Shown here: in pieces, positions 1 to 12,239 of the stretch
How the letters are laid out: every line of letters begins with the position of its first letter
How positions within the stretch are numbered: position 1 is the stretch's first letter
NCBI GenBank assembly: GCA_025531455.1
Contig: JAMYHL010000010.1
Span: 806,001 to 870,000, forward strand
DNA: 64,000 bases
Reading direction: 5' to 3'
Origin: Apiotrichum sp. Y4204
Taxonomy: Eukaryota; Basidiomycota; Tremellomycetes; Trichosporonales; Trichosporonaceae
Made by a program: the position numbers and the translations under genes
Notes under the pieces: generated by a model
Told to the model about the DNA's origin: nothing
Database searches by the model: none
What the model saw: only the letters and a program-made list of their open reading frames with translations

Positions 1-688
1 GCAATCCAATGATCCAATGATCGCCAGATCGCCGGTTTAGTCCCGTTCTAAGTGGGGGGAATGTTTGAGAGGTGTTACTGGATTCCTACAAGGGTGACAT
101 CCACATTCGCGGTGGCCGGTGGATTATACGCGGACGGCGTTTTTCGGGACTGGCGCGCCACAGTGAGAGAATGAATGATGGCATCTGACTGGCCATCCCG
201 TGCCAGCCATGATATTGAGAGTGGGCCATGGATGGATTGTAGGCCGTGGCAGCAAGAGATTGGAGATAGAGCGCGAGCTTGGCACAATTAGCGGACGGGC
301 AGTTGGGTTGCAAGCATATCTGGGTTGTCTGGGGTCTGGCGAATCCCAAAGGCACCCGGTTAGTTGGTGTACTCTGTACTACAGGAGGAGAGCCGGCAGG
401 CACAGATGGAGATGCGTCATGATTCGAGGAAATCGAGGAGAAAAAAGGGGCGGAACGGGGGCGTTCCGGGCTCACCGTGTGTACTCCCAGAGTGTGCGGT
501 GGGGTGGGGGCTCAGATCTCAGATGGCCAGACAGGATAGGCGGAGGAGTTCATTTCATCAGCCCAAGCCAGCGCTTGTCACTTTGGACATCCGTCTTCGT
601 CTTCAAAACACCCCAACCACCACACCACTCTCGCAGCCGTGCGTACTTTGCAGCTGCGTGCCGCGCACGTAACTAACGTCCGCAGACA
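1..688. other. Intergenic / ADK1 upstream region
   Basis: No gene is supported here; the open frames are short and lack recognisable protein. The right end is the ADK1 promoter and 5' UTR. A plausible 5'-UTR intron lies at 639-685: donor gtgcgt, a ctaac branch-like motif and acceptor cgcag, ending 3 nt before the ADK1 ATG. Confidence 0.5.
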
Positions 689-1830
<1,142 letters not shown>

Positions 1831-2970
1831 GCGTCTGAGGTGCAGCAGTGCGCGTAGAGCGGAGGTAGCAGTTAGGAGCACGGCGAACCGGCTGGGCGGC
1901 GCATACTGTGCTGCTCAACCGGGCACCCGTGTCCCGCATTAACAAAACCTGCATAGATATGCATAGGATTAGAATGCCCCCAATTGCCGCGATAGATGTT
2001 GTGATTGTGATAGTACTGGCTGGGTGTTGATCGCAGTGGAGGATCGCAGTGGAGGAGGTCCAATTTCCCCAGGTCTCGGGTGTGCCTGCCGAGCTCGGCA
2101 AACTTCCGGTTCAGATGGGCCGCTGGCTGGGCGGTGAGTACTTATGTCCGACATGCTGCAAGCAACCTGGCCAGAGACTGCAGCTTGAGGACTGCGATCT
2201 CTCTCATCGCCAAGCGGAGACAAGCTTGGGGCTGAAGCTGGCTCTGATACAACTCGGGCACACCCCAGAAAACGGTGTCAACACATGCACGCCTTGCCGT
2301 CGGTGGCATCCGCGAATCACTGGCATGCGATCGGAGTACGCCGTCCAGTCCGTGCACTCAGTCCGACCGCCCTCACATCGTACCTCCGGTCGGCCCCGGT
2401 CGTCCCGTCCCCACACATCTGCAGCAGCACTGCAACAGTTTGGTTGTTGCTGCTCGCGGCGTGTCGGCGCTGTCTGTGGGCCGTGTGGGGCTACGGGCCT
2501 GGGGTTAGGGGAACTTCGGCGTGGGGCAGGCACGCGACCATCTTTTTTTTTTTTTTTTCTCGTTCCTCGATTGTTTGTTTGTTGGAGTGATTGTCACTGA
2601 CAAAAAGAAGAACGACCAGTAGTTGAGACTGTGACTGCTCAAAGTGTGTAGACAAGGTGAGGCGGCACAAGATGCTCTTGTGTGTCTCGCTCAGTGATAC
2701 AATGCAATGGAACATATAACTACTGTATGGGATGGATGTCATGCGTGGGTAATGCTGGTGGACGTGCGTATGGTGTGAGTGTGTCGTGATGGGGATCTAC
2801 GGTGAGCTACGGATGATACTACGAGTAAAGAGTCTGTAGGAGTTAGGAGGAGCGGGTAGTAGGTGCTGGGATGGGAGGGAGATGGAGAGAGTTGAATGAA
2901 AAGGTGAAACGACTGGGGAGCGATGTACGTAGACACAGGCTGGGGGAAATAAAGTATGGATAGGGAGCGT
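1831..2970. other. Intergenic region between convergent ADK1 and HFI1
   Basis: This 1.1 kb stretch holds the 3' ends of two convergent genes. It includes a 16-nt T run at 2543-2558. No open frame has recognisable protein content and no RNA gene was seen. Confidence 0.5.
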
Positions 2971-4677
2971 CTAGCCCAGGATATCCTTCAAAATCAACGC
3001 GGGGTCCTCATACTTCCAGTGCAGGTTGTGTTTCTTCTCGCGCTTGCGCTCGCCACCTTCGTCGTCGCGGCCGGCCTTGTCGATCTTCAACAGCCCGGTG
3101 TTGATAAGCGCGGACGAGACGGCTTCGATCTTGCCCTGGCCAGCGGCCGCATGCAGGGCAGAAGCAGCCTTGACAGGAGATGCCGCCACCTGAGCAGGCG
3201 TGGAGGACAATGTCGGTGGTCCTGTTCCTGCAGCGGGTTGCGGAGGGGCAGTGAGGGAAAGCGGGTGTGGCGCTTTTGTCTGGGATGGACGGCGACCTGG
3301 CGGAGGTGAAGCATTCTCATTTTCTGCCTGGGTCAAGCCAGACTCAAGTTTGTACAGTGTCGGCGATGCTTGAGGGTTGAGACCAGGGTGGATGGTGAAG
3401 AGATACTGCATGGTCTGCAGAGACGGGGGCGGGACGGAATGTTCCATGATGCCGTTGGCGACACCGTTGGCACCGTTCTTGTTGACTCCCAGAGGAACGC
3501 GCATGGACTCAACGCCAGGACGGTCGCGGCTGGTGAGGTGTGTCACGCCGTGGAGTACCTCGCCAATGTGCGATGTGAGTCCAACTCCCATAAACTCTCC
3601 AACATCGCGTTGCGTGACTTGTGGCACATCGAGGCCACACGACTGTGCCACCTCGGTGAGCCGGGTCGCCAACTGGTTGGATGATGGAATCGTCCGTCCC
3701 GATTGCGCCAACGGCAGGTGCTGGGCATCTGATGCGTAAGGACCTTGACGCTCTTCATCGCTCCCATGCAACTTACTCGAATTGAAGGTTGACCATTTGC
3801 GCTTCCTACCGTTGGTCATGACCTCATTTGGAACGACTGGTGGACCATCCGCCTCGCCCTGCTCGACAGCACGGCGCACACGATCTCGTTCCTTTCCACC
3901 CATGCCCATGACCCAGTACTGCACGCGCTGCTTCGGCTCGATGAACGCCGCATCCGAGTCAAAGTCGGGCGCATTGATGCCACCCTTCCGCTTCTTGTGC
4001 AAGTTGAGCGGTGATGGCGGGACGTGCGCAATCAGCGGCGAAGATGCATTGTGCAGCAGTGATGTAAGGAGCTGGTTATGCAGTTGCACTGGACATTAGT
4101 AAAACAACCCCCGGCCTTACACATCCACTGGAATATTGGGATGTGTGATGAAAGCAAATGACGCACAATTCTTGCCTTTGAGCCAGCCGCGGACCAACGC
4201 CTCAAGTTCGTGGCGGCCCACCTGTCCGAGGAGGTATCCATTAAGCGCCTTCCAGTACGGTAATCCAGCTTCTCCGAGTGCATCGTGCAGCTGCTGCTTG
4301 ATCTGATGCGTGTCAATACGATGGAACGGGAGTGGGGCTGGTATTGGGGCTGGGACTGGGGCTGCGTGGCCGCTTAGTGTTGGCGGTGTAGGAGATGGCC
4401 GGGGCGCTGGGTGGTATGAGGCGGGAGTAAGAGCCGATGGGTTGGTGGAGGTGGATGCCTGCTGCGGTGGTGCCGATGTAGGGATTGCGACATGGTTGGA
4501 CATGTACTGAAGGGCAGACGGGGAAAAGACAGCGGACTGCTTTCGAGTCACTTGGATGCTTGTTTTGAGAGTGGATGGATGGATGGATGCCTGTGGATGG
4601 GAGTTGCAGGCTGTTGATGGTGATGGAGGACGACTGACAGACGTTATGGAGCCAAGAACGAACGACAAGTCGGACAT
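2971..4677 (-). CDS. HFI1: SAGA complex adaptor Hfi1/Ada1 (SAGA-Tad1 domain)
   Basis: Structural subunit of the SAGA histone acetyltransferase/deubiquitinase coactivator, acting in the nucleus at RNA polymerase II promoters. Two exons, 4167-4677 and 2971-4088, joined across a 78-nt GT-AG intron, give 542 residues. The first 100 residues are Ser/Pro/Ala-rich low complexity. The Tad1-type segment follows: a region with DTHQIKQQLHDALG, then YWKALNGYLLGQVGRHELEA, then across the junction LQLHNQLLTSLLHNA, which is the hallmark of this family. A basic KKRK patch follows, and the C-terminal half holds helical segments interrupted by Pro-rich linkers. It shares a 328-bp divergent upstream region with RRP43. 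Assignment is by motif and architecture. Confidence 0.85.
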
Positions 4678-5005
4678 TCAGACTCAATCCTCTGCCAAGC
4701 TGGCTGCAGGCTGCGCTAGGCTGCAGGCTGGGCCACAGTTGGAGGGCGGCTCGGACAAAGAAACCGGAAGAACAACGGTCAGGGGGAGAGGAGATGCGCG
4801 GGCAAAGATCACGCGAAGACCACTCGAAAGCCATGCAACTTCCATGCATCCCTCCACTCACATACCCACAGTTCACAACTTTGAGCACTCGATGTACTTG
4901 AGGAAATGTTTGGCCGTCCATCGTCATCAAGACGGTCAAGTCTGCAGCACACTCCACCAGCATCTTGCTTCGTCGCCTTCAACACTTACGAACTGATATC
5001 TTAAC
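4678..5005. promoter_or_regulatory. Shared divergent promoter region of HFI1 and RRP43
   Basis: A 328-bp spacer separates two divergently transcribed start codons. No TATA box or named operator could be recognised with confidence. The sequence contains an imperfect ggctgcaggctg direct repeat near 4700-4730. Confidence 0.4.
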
Positions 5006-6145
5006 ATGGCTTCCGCAGAGGTCCAAGCCAGCCCCGCTGCCCCAGCCGGGGGTCCTTCAGCTGCCGCCGTCTTCCAGCGCCTCCATCCCGACCAGTACCT
5101 CACCCGCTTCCTCGACAAGGGTTACCGCCCCGACGGACGGCAGATTGGCGACTGGCGCGACGTCAGCATCAATGTCGGTGGGTAGAGATGGAGGGACATT
5201 GTTGTTTATCTGCTAACTTCAAACAGGCTCTATTGCGACAGCGGATGGCTCGGCGCTGGTGCGCATGGGCGACACGACGATGGTTTGTGGCGTCAAGGCT
5301 GAGGTTGCCGAACCGACTGGATCGGCCCCGAACGAGGGTTTTGTCGGTGAGTACGCTCTGGAGAGGTCTGGGCATGGCTGTTGGTTGCTGTGAAGAGCCG
5401 TTGACCTATGCCTCAATCATCCTCGTTCGGAGCAGCTGACCGCAGTCCCCAATATCGATCTCCCTGCGCTCTGCTCGCCCAAGTTTAAGCCTGGACCGCC
5501 GGTAGAGGAAGCTCAAGTGTTCTCACACTGGCTCAATGAGCTCATTGTCTGGTAAGCTGGAATGACCGCCCTCGAAAGCTTACGCTGCCAGTTCGCACAC
5601 GCTCCCGCCCACTTCACTGGTCATCGCGCCCGGCAAGGCGGCATGGGCGATCTACATTGACGTGGTGTGCATAAACTACGACGGAAACGCGTACGATGCC
5701 GCCGTGCTTGCTGTTATGGCTGCACTGAGGAATGGTGGGTTACTAGAATCTCGACATGCCCTTCTAACCCCAGCTCGTCTTCCCCGTGCAAGGTTCAACG
5801 AGGAGACACTGCAGACAGTCTGTGACAACACGGAGACATACCCGCTACCTTTGGGCCGTCTGCCCCTTTCATGCTCATTTGGCTTGCAATCGTGCGTTGC
5901 CGAATCGTCTCACCTCACTAACTTCCAGAACCCACTTGCTCCCCGACCCCACAGCCTTTGAGCAGCCGCTACTGGGGACAACCATCTCTCTCGCATTTGA
6001 CCAGGATGGTGCGGCGTGCTCGGTCCGGCAGGAGGGCCTGGGTGGGGCCGCGGGCAAGTCGAGCACGTCCATTCTCGGTGAGGCATGGTCGGCGGCCGAG
6101 AAGCGTGCCAGCGAGCTGCGTGAAATCCTCGAGCAGTCATGTTGA
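5006..6145 (+). CDS. RRP43: Exosome complex RNase PH-like subunit Rrp43 (EXOSC8)
   Basis: A ring subunit of the nine-subunit RNA exosome core, required for 3'-5' processing and decay of rRNA, mRNA and other RNAs. Six exons (5006-5177, 5227-5346, 5446-5551, 5592-5734, 5774-5891, 5929-6145) splice in frame to 291 residues, close to the usual eukaryotic length. Introns are 49, 99, 40, 39 and 37 nt. The N-terminal segment has [20 protein letters not shown], followed by the RNase PH fold core: [48 protein letters not shown] and, near the end, [17 protein letters not shown]. As in other eukaryotic ring subunits the phosphorolytic active site is not evident, so a structural role is inferred. Rrp42 and Rrp45 are the alternatives; the sequence fits Rrp43 best. 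Confidence 0.85.
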
Positions 6146-6591
6146 GCGTGCATCACCCGTTGACCCTGGCGTTGACGATACTCGTACCATGTATATAGAC
6201 TCTTGCCCAGCAGCGCATGTAACCAGTACAGGATGCAGGGATGTACCCATAAGCCGGACATTGTCTCCGACTGCAGGCTGAACTGGCGCTCTCCGACGTT
6301 CATGCAAGCTTGTACCCGATCCGCATTTCCCGCTCACCGTACGGATTCCCCGCGCACGTACGGTATACGGTATATACGGTACCCACGTACCCACATGAGA
6401 CCAATACAGGGCTGTCGTTCGATCTTTTGGCGGAGATACGCGCGACCTCCGCAAACTCTAAATGATTTCGCCGGGGATCGTTCGATGGACGCGTGCCAGA
6501 TTTGGGGTGGTGTGTGGCTTTTAAAGCGACAACAGTGTATGGCGATGGCTTCTCTTCCTTGTTCCCCCCACTGCCGACACAACACCCTACC
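6146..6591. other. Intergenic region, ERG2 upstream
   Basis: 446 bp between RRP43 and ERG2 in the same orientation. It holds a cluster of TACGGTA repeats (separate entry). No sterol response element could be named with confidence. Confidence 0.45.
6338..6392. repeat. TACGGTA-rich repeat cluster upstream of ERG2
   Basis: The heptamer tacggta occurs at 6359, 6366 and 6375, preceded by the palindrome ccgtacgg at 6338 and followed by cgtac-containing sequence. It lies about 200-250 bp before the ERG2 start codon. It may be a regulator-binding array or a chance short tandem repeat. Confidence 0.5.
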
Positions 6592-7408
6592 ATGGCCAAG
6601 ATTCAGCAGCAGCAGGAGCGCGGTGTGTCGCGCTGGGCATATGTCGTTGCCGTCGTCGGCGCGCTCTGGGCGCTGTGCTCGTGGGCCGACAGCATCAAGG
6701 TGAGTCCAGAGCAGACTGTGGCTGTCGTATACCTGGGCAAATACTCACACACAGGAACGCTTCTACATCATGACCCCCGAGGGGCTCGCGCAGGCGCACG
6801 CGGAGACGATGGCTGCCGGCCGTGAGGCGGGCCAGGAGAAGAACGCGACGTTCCTCGTCAGCGACCTGCTCGGCCGCATCGATAAGCTCTACCCCGACGC
6901 CGGCATCCTCACCGACTTCACCGACAAGAGCGAGTGGGTCTTCAACAACGCCGGCGGCGCCATGGGCTCGATGTACATTATCCACGCGTCCATTACTGAG
7001 TGAGTCTACCATTGGTTTCTCTCTCTGCTGGCACCCCTCTGACCCGTTCCCAGGTACCTCATCATCTTTGGCACTGCGGTCGGCACCGAGGGACACACGG
7101 GCGTGCACACTGCCGACGACTACTTCCACATCCTGACAGGCACGCAGCGCGCGTACCGGGCCGGCGACCTCGTTCCCGAGGTGTACCCCCCGGGTGCGGT
7201 GCACCACCTTCCCCGAGGCCACGTCAAGCAGTACGCTGCGGAGCGGGAGACATGGGCGCTCGAGTATGCGCAGGGCTGGATCCCGCCGATGCTGCCGTTC
7301 GGATTCGCCGACATGATGTTCTCGACGCTCGACGTGGGCACCATGTACCACACTGTGCGCATCACCGCGCGCGAGATGATCAAGAACCTTCTCCGCGGCA
7401 AGATCTAG
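6592..7408 (+). CDS. ERG2: C-8 sterol isomerase (ergosterol biosynthesis)
   Basis: Converts fecosterol to episterol by moving the sterol double bond from C8 to C7, in the endoplasmic reticulum. It belongs to the ERG2/sigma-1 receptor family. Exons 6592-6699, 6755-6999 and 7054-7408 give 235 residues, the usual fungal length; both introns (55 and 54 nt) are GT-AG. A single N-terminal membrane segment at about residues 14-31 ([17 protein letters not shown]) follows a short polar head. Family blocks seen are [52 protein letters not shown] and the C-terminal [20 protein letters not shown]. This last block and the HTGVH segment contain the conserved His and acidic residues of the family. Identity is secure. 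Confidence 0.95.
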
Positions 7409-8081
7409 TGATGTAGCTAGAGTTGGAGCCTGGAGGCAGGGCTGTATCGCTACATGGGATAGATAGCATAGATGCAGGACATTGAATTGCGGGCAGTTGC
7501 ATTGGAAGATACGGTGTGGGGAATGAAAACGTCCTTGTCCGGTGGTAGATGCTCTGCGATGACAGATTTGTGACAGGCCACACACTGAACTCGTACGAGC
7601 AGGTGTGGGAATGAGACGACATGGCATTGCCCTCATCCGAAAGCTAGACAGACTTGCCTCGCAGGTGAGACAAGGCCACGAGTTCCTGCAAGCTTGCGAT
7701 CGGACATAGGACTGTGGACGAGGTGCATGAGACTGAAAGTGATCGTCGCTCTCATGTTCTGGTGGATCGATGGTCAACGCTGGTCGCACTCACGTCCCCA
7801 CAAAACTGACCAGCCCATACAGTGGCCCATGCATTATGCACCCCAAAACCGATCACAAGCAATCGACTGATCGCGGCTGAGGGGGTCACGTATCCTCCAC
7901 CGCAGGCTGACGTCCATTAAGAGTAGCTGCGAACGTGAACCGGGACTATTCATGTCAGCGTGCTCAGCGATTCGATCAGTATATGGACTGCAGTCAGTCA
8001 ACACCTCGCCAATCTGCTCGTGTTCGGTTATACTGCTCGACCTGTGCTTCTGTACTACGACACATAAATACGTTGGCTACA
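7409..8081. other. Intergenic region between convergent ERG2 and ACB1
   Basis: 673 bp between two 3' ends. No coding or RNA feature was recognised. Confidence 0.5.
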
Positions 8082-8649
8082 TTAGTTGCCGGCAGCTGCA
8101 ATGTCAGTACCTTGTAGCTTCTAAGAGGCTCATTTAGCAACACGTACCCTCGAGCTCGGCAAGGCGCTCCTTGTCGCCGGCGGCCTCGAGCATCTGTTCC
8201 TGTCAGAACGATCCGCAGTATCCACCACATCCAAAACCGTACTCACACCCTTAAGGAGCGCGACGTACTTGGCCTTGGCGTCGTCCTGGCTCATGCCCTC
8301 GAGCTTCTTCCACGCGTTGTACTTGTACTTGGCGGTGAAGTTGAAGGCGCCTGGATGTTAGTATAGACACGGGACATGTGGGAGAGGACGTACCGGGAGC
8401 GGGGCCGGTGTTGTCGCCCTCGGTGGCCTGCTTGAAGTGGGCGTAGAACTGGGTGTCAGCAATGGCGCGGAGAGCATTGGTCCGCAACGTGGAATGCGAG
8501 ACAAGGCGTCATGGGGTGGACGCCTGTCGGCGCCCAAAGTCGCAACTCACGTCGAGCTGCTGGTCCTGGGAGGGCTTGACGTCTCCATCAGGGGGGAGCG
8601 AGCGGACCATGGCGACGGCCTTGTCGAACTGGGCGTTGAGGTTGACCAT
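8082..8649 (-). CDS. ACB1: Acyl-CoA-binding protein
   Basis: A small cytosolic carrier that binds medium- and long-chain acyl-CoA esters and delivers them to lipid synthesis. Five exons (8551-8649, 8394-8448, 8247-8350, 8148-8193, 8082-8095) splice in frame to 105 residues, slightly above the 86-100 typical of the family. The four-helix ACBP signature is clear: FDKAVAMVRSLP, then FYAHFKQATEGDNTG, then YKYNAWKKLEGMSQDDAKAK, followed by YVALLKGMLEAAGDKERLAE. The last exon encodes only the end of the chain and the stop. Introns are 102, 43, 53 and 52 nt. Fourteen coding bases in the final exon and an isolated 46-nt exon show how finely cut small genes are in this genome. Confidence 0.93.
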
Positions 8650-10171
8650 TGTGAAACTGTCGTGGAGGATGTAGGGTGGGAGACTGGGAGAGTGGTAGAG
8701 TGTAAACGACGACGACGTTATCTTATACGCCACGCGCCAAGCTGCAGCTGGATCCGCGTCAGCGCGCCATAGCTGGAATGCGCCCGAACCCCAGCCGGGT
8801 GTAGCCATCCGCATATTCGCGGCAAGTCGACCCCGTGCGACATCTGAGACGCAATTCCCAGCCAGCTCGCTCCAGGCCTCCAGGCTCGCTTTGTCTCGCA
8901 CCACAGGTCCGGCTAATACCACCTCCTCCCCGAGAGCGATCCACGCTCCATCTCGTCTACCAGCACGTCCAGTCGGACAATTCCCTGGCCCCCCCCAACT
9001 GCCAATGCACAATGCACGACAGCAACCCCCAAACGGAACATGGCACCACCACCAAACTGCTTTGCTGTATGCATATATGTTGTCGTGCTGAGGGCGGCTG
9101 CATCGTCGTCCCAACAGTGAATCAAGAGATCGTCGTGGCCCCGCACTCCCCAAACAAACAAACCGGGTTCCTTCTGCCCCTCGCCCCTCGAATCAGCGCC
9201 ACAGCTCCTGTGTGCCTATCCTCTTCGCCGTTGAACCAATAGGCATCATACAGCCCTATGAAAGTAACTTTCCCCTTTCACAGGCCTAGTCATTTCCGGT
9301 ATTCCGATTTCTGATCACGTGAGGTAATGGGCAATTCCCTCCGCCAGGGCGTCTGCGTCATCGCTCTGTGTTCTGTGGCCAGAGTCCAGCTCGTCGAGAT
9401 TGTGCGCGCAATCTTGATTCTCCCATGAAATCTATGATGTGGTCGGCCATCTCCACCATCGCCGCCCTTAGACAAGGAGGGCACACGATCCACTCTACTC
9501 CACTCTCCCCTGCTCCCACTCTTTGTACTCTTCTGGCTCAGCGGGTGTGAGGTCATGTGAACATGTGAACCTTCTACTACGGTAGGTATCAGCCCCGCAG
9601 CTCACCGCACTGCAGCTCCCACTGAACTCCTCAGCCCCTCGGCCTCTCGGCTGGTTACATCAATGGCTGAGACAGCGAAGGAGTTGGCCGCAGAGGGCAG
9701 AGGCACTCAGGTCTTCTCACATAGAGTTCGTCACTGGTGCGACTGGGGTGGGGGGGGGGGGGGGGGGGCGGGTGCCGTGATGCGCCCAGCCTGGCGTGCC
9801 CCCCCCAACGCTGTTAGGGAACCCAACCAATGCACCCTGAACTNGCCCCGCACTACGCTGTTCGGTAACCCATCCATTGCACCGTACTCTATGTACTACC
9901 GGGGTCTGACCTCCGGTGGGAATGATGCCGATGACGATATGATGAATGAGCTGGAACCGGAGCAAGGCGAGTGATCGTGTTGAACCAGAGGGCCAGCAGG
10001 ATGCGGCCAGACCGCGCAGCGGCACATGATGCAGATCCACACCTGCAAACATCCCCGCCGCGCCATTTATAAAGCGGGTCCCACGCATCTCACTCTGTCC
10101 TCATCGTGTCTTATCGTCTTGTCCGTTTCGCACTACTCTACACTCCAACTCACCACTCAAACTTGCCCATA
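8650..10171. other. Intergenic region with a G homopolymer and an ambiguous base
   Basis: A 1.5 kb divergent spacer between ACB1 and the small mitochondrial protein gene. It holds a 19-nt G run (9750-9768) and one undetermined base (N at 9844). The open frames are short, overlap on both strands and carry no recognisable domain. Confidence 0.5.
9750..9768. repeat. G homopolymer (19 nt)
   Basis: An uninterrupted run of G flanked by ggggtg and cggg. With the N at 9844 it marks a place where base calling or assembly may be unreliable. Confidence 0.9.
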
Positions 10172-10836
10172 ATGTTCACTCGCGCCGCCCGTGTTGCCGC
10201 CACTACCGCCCGCTCGTCGGCCACCTCCAGCCAGGCTGCCGCCGGTCGCCGCTGGACCTCGATCGAGACCCGCGGTGGCAAGCCCAAACTCGTGCGTACC
10301 TGCGATGTGCGTCCGTGCTGACAGTCCAGATCTTCCGCTTTGGCCTCAAGGGTACGTCGTTCGCCATATCACTACGAAGCATGTTGCACACGTAGCTGAC
10401 ACTGTTGTGCCATGTCCCTCGTTACTCACCTGTCCCTGTACTTGAACGCCACACTCCACCCCTGCTCTCCCTTTGCTATCGCCACGTCAAATGACACTCG
10501 CGTCCCCTCCCCATCTTGCACGTCTCACCATGTAGATATCCCCTACGAGCTCTACCCGCTCGGCTTCGTCGTCTCGACCGCGGTTGTTGGAGGTGTCTTC
10601 GGTACGTACCCGTATTAGGTGACATTGAGCTATGCTAATTCCAGCTTCGATCCGGCACTGTGAGTCATGGTCGCGGTTCTGGACGACGAGAACCGCTGCT
10701 GCACACCAGTATGTTGCTATGCTAACCCACCCCTAGTCATGACCGACGGCACTGTGAGTTATACTCTGCCAAGCTGCGATACCCCACGCCGTGTACTGAT
10801 GACCAGCTCCGCCTCAAGCGCTCGGGCTCCGAGTGA
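10172..10836 (+). CDS. Small mitochondrial membrane protein, NDUFA4/B12D-like, with microexons
   Basis: Six exons (10172-10291, 10330-10351, 10536-10601, 10645-10659, 10737-10753, 10807-10836) splice in frame to an 89-residue protein; exons 2, 4 and 5 are 22, 15 and 17 nt. The first 30 residues are rich in Arg, Ala, Ser and Thr with no acidic residues, typical of a mitochondrial presequence. One hydrophobic segment, YPLGFVVSTAVVGGVF, is followed by a short basic tail ending KRSGSE. Size, presequence and the single YPL-type membrane segment recall the NDUFA4/B12D group of respiratory-chain accessory subunits, but this is inference from a short sequence. The gene is well supported by consistent phases at every junction; the family name is not certain. 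Another small respiratory-complex subunit is the main alternative. Confidence 0.75.
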
Positions 10837-12239
10837 ACGCCTAAATCGTATCGCATGCTCGGAATTTTTGGATCCTTGTCCAGCAGTAAACCCATGTCGG
10901 AGCGATATCGTGTGAATAGTCAATAGCAGACGTACAGGGGAAGCGAAGACGAGAGCCAGAAGGAAAGAAGTGAAGAAGTAAAGATGCAAGAAGCCTTTTT
11001 GATCAAAAGAAACGCTGCAAGGAAGTCATTGACGGCTTGGAACATTGCATGACAAGGGGCCTAGGCAGGGTGAGATTATGGGATATGCTGTCATTGTGAT
11101 GGGTGTTGGCGAATGAGCTGCTGGCGATTGTGGGCTGTCCCTCGATGACAGCCGACGAGTGGCAGCCAGTGAGCATCGAGGATCCGTGTCGTTGGCCATG
11201 GCTGTTGGGGGTTGCCTGCCTGCATGTGGGTGGGCTGGGGTGGGCTGGGCTGCCGCCTGGTTTGGCTGCACGTGCAGCTTGTCCTAAAGTGGCGGAGATC
11301 CCACAAAGTCCGAGCTCGATTACCCCTTATCTTCGGGGTGTGGCGTTTCGACTGTTCGGCCTGTTCGGTCATGTTCAACACATGGTACATGGTCCACTTT
11401 CGGGGTTCAAGCACGTTTGTGACCACACTACACGTTCATTCGCGGACCTTGCTTCAACTTGAACTTGACACTACCAGCGCTTACGGGCTTCGTCGCACCT
11501 CTTTATACAGCACAGCACCCGCGGCGCCACTCATTGCCCGGTACATACGGTAGCGTGTCAGCGGGCATTTAGGTCCTCGCCCCTTGCGACGTGAGCGAGG
11601 TACGACAACCCCGAACTTCAGGCTTCAGGTGTAGGCCCACTCATGAACAACAACAGGCTATACTGAGCTCTGGAGCTCTGGACAACGATGGTCGCGCGAG
11701 GTCTCTTGCCTTGATCCCTATAAGCTTGCAGGAAAACTGTTTTCGGGCAGGATGCAGAAGGCCGGCAACAGGGTGAGCTGTCGCATCAGAACAAAAGTGC
11801 CATAGTGTCCGAGTCCTCGCGTTTGCCGGACCCTTCCTGCCGGCCTCGAGCCGCGGAGGTTGATTACGCTTACTTTGCACAGGTTCGCGATATGCGATCC
11901 GCGAGTGCCTCGTGCAACTTGGATCAAAGGTGCGAAGCCGTCTTCCGGCCAAGCCATGAGTTCCGGGTGTCGCCTATCGCCACACAGCACGGGCACCAGC
12001 ATCCCTGCGTCGCTGCACCCCTACATGCGGCGCCGTGGCCTATGTTACCAGTCCAGGCTCCCAGAGCCGCGAAGAGCCGCGTAGCTTCTTGCGTCTATAA
12101 CTAGTCTTTCATCGCATGAACCGTTCCCATGTTCCGACGCTTTACTCACCATCCGCCACTCCCTCTTGATACCTGACCTACACCTTATCTGCACTCTCGC
12201 CGCCGCTCAGCTTTCTATTAACCCCATACAGCCAACCCG
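10837..12239. other. Intergenic region, no gene seen
   Basis: 1.4 kb between two genes on the same strand. The possible frames overlap each other on both strands, are at most about 120 codons, and show no family motif. Confidence 0.5.
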
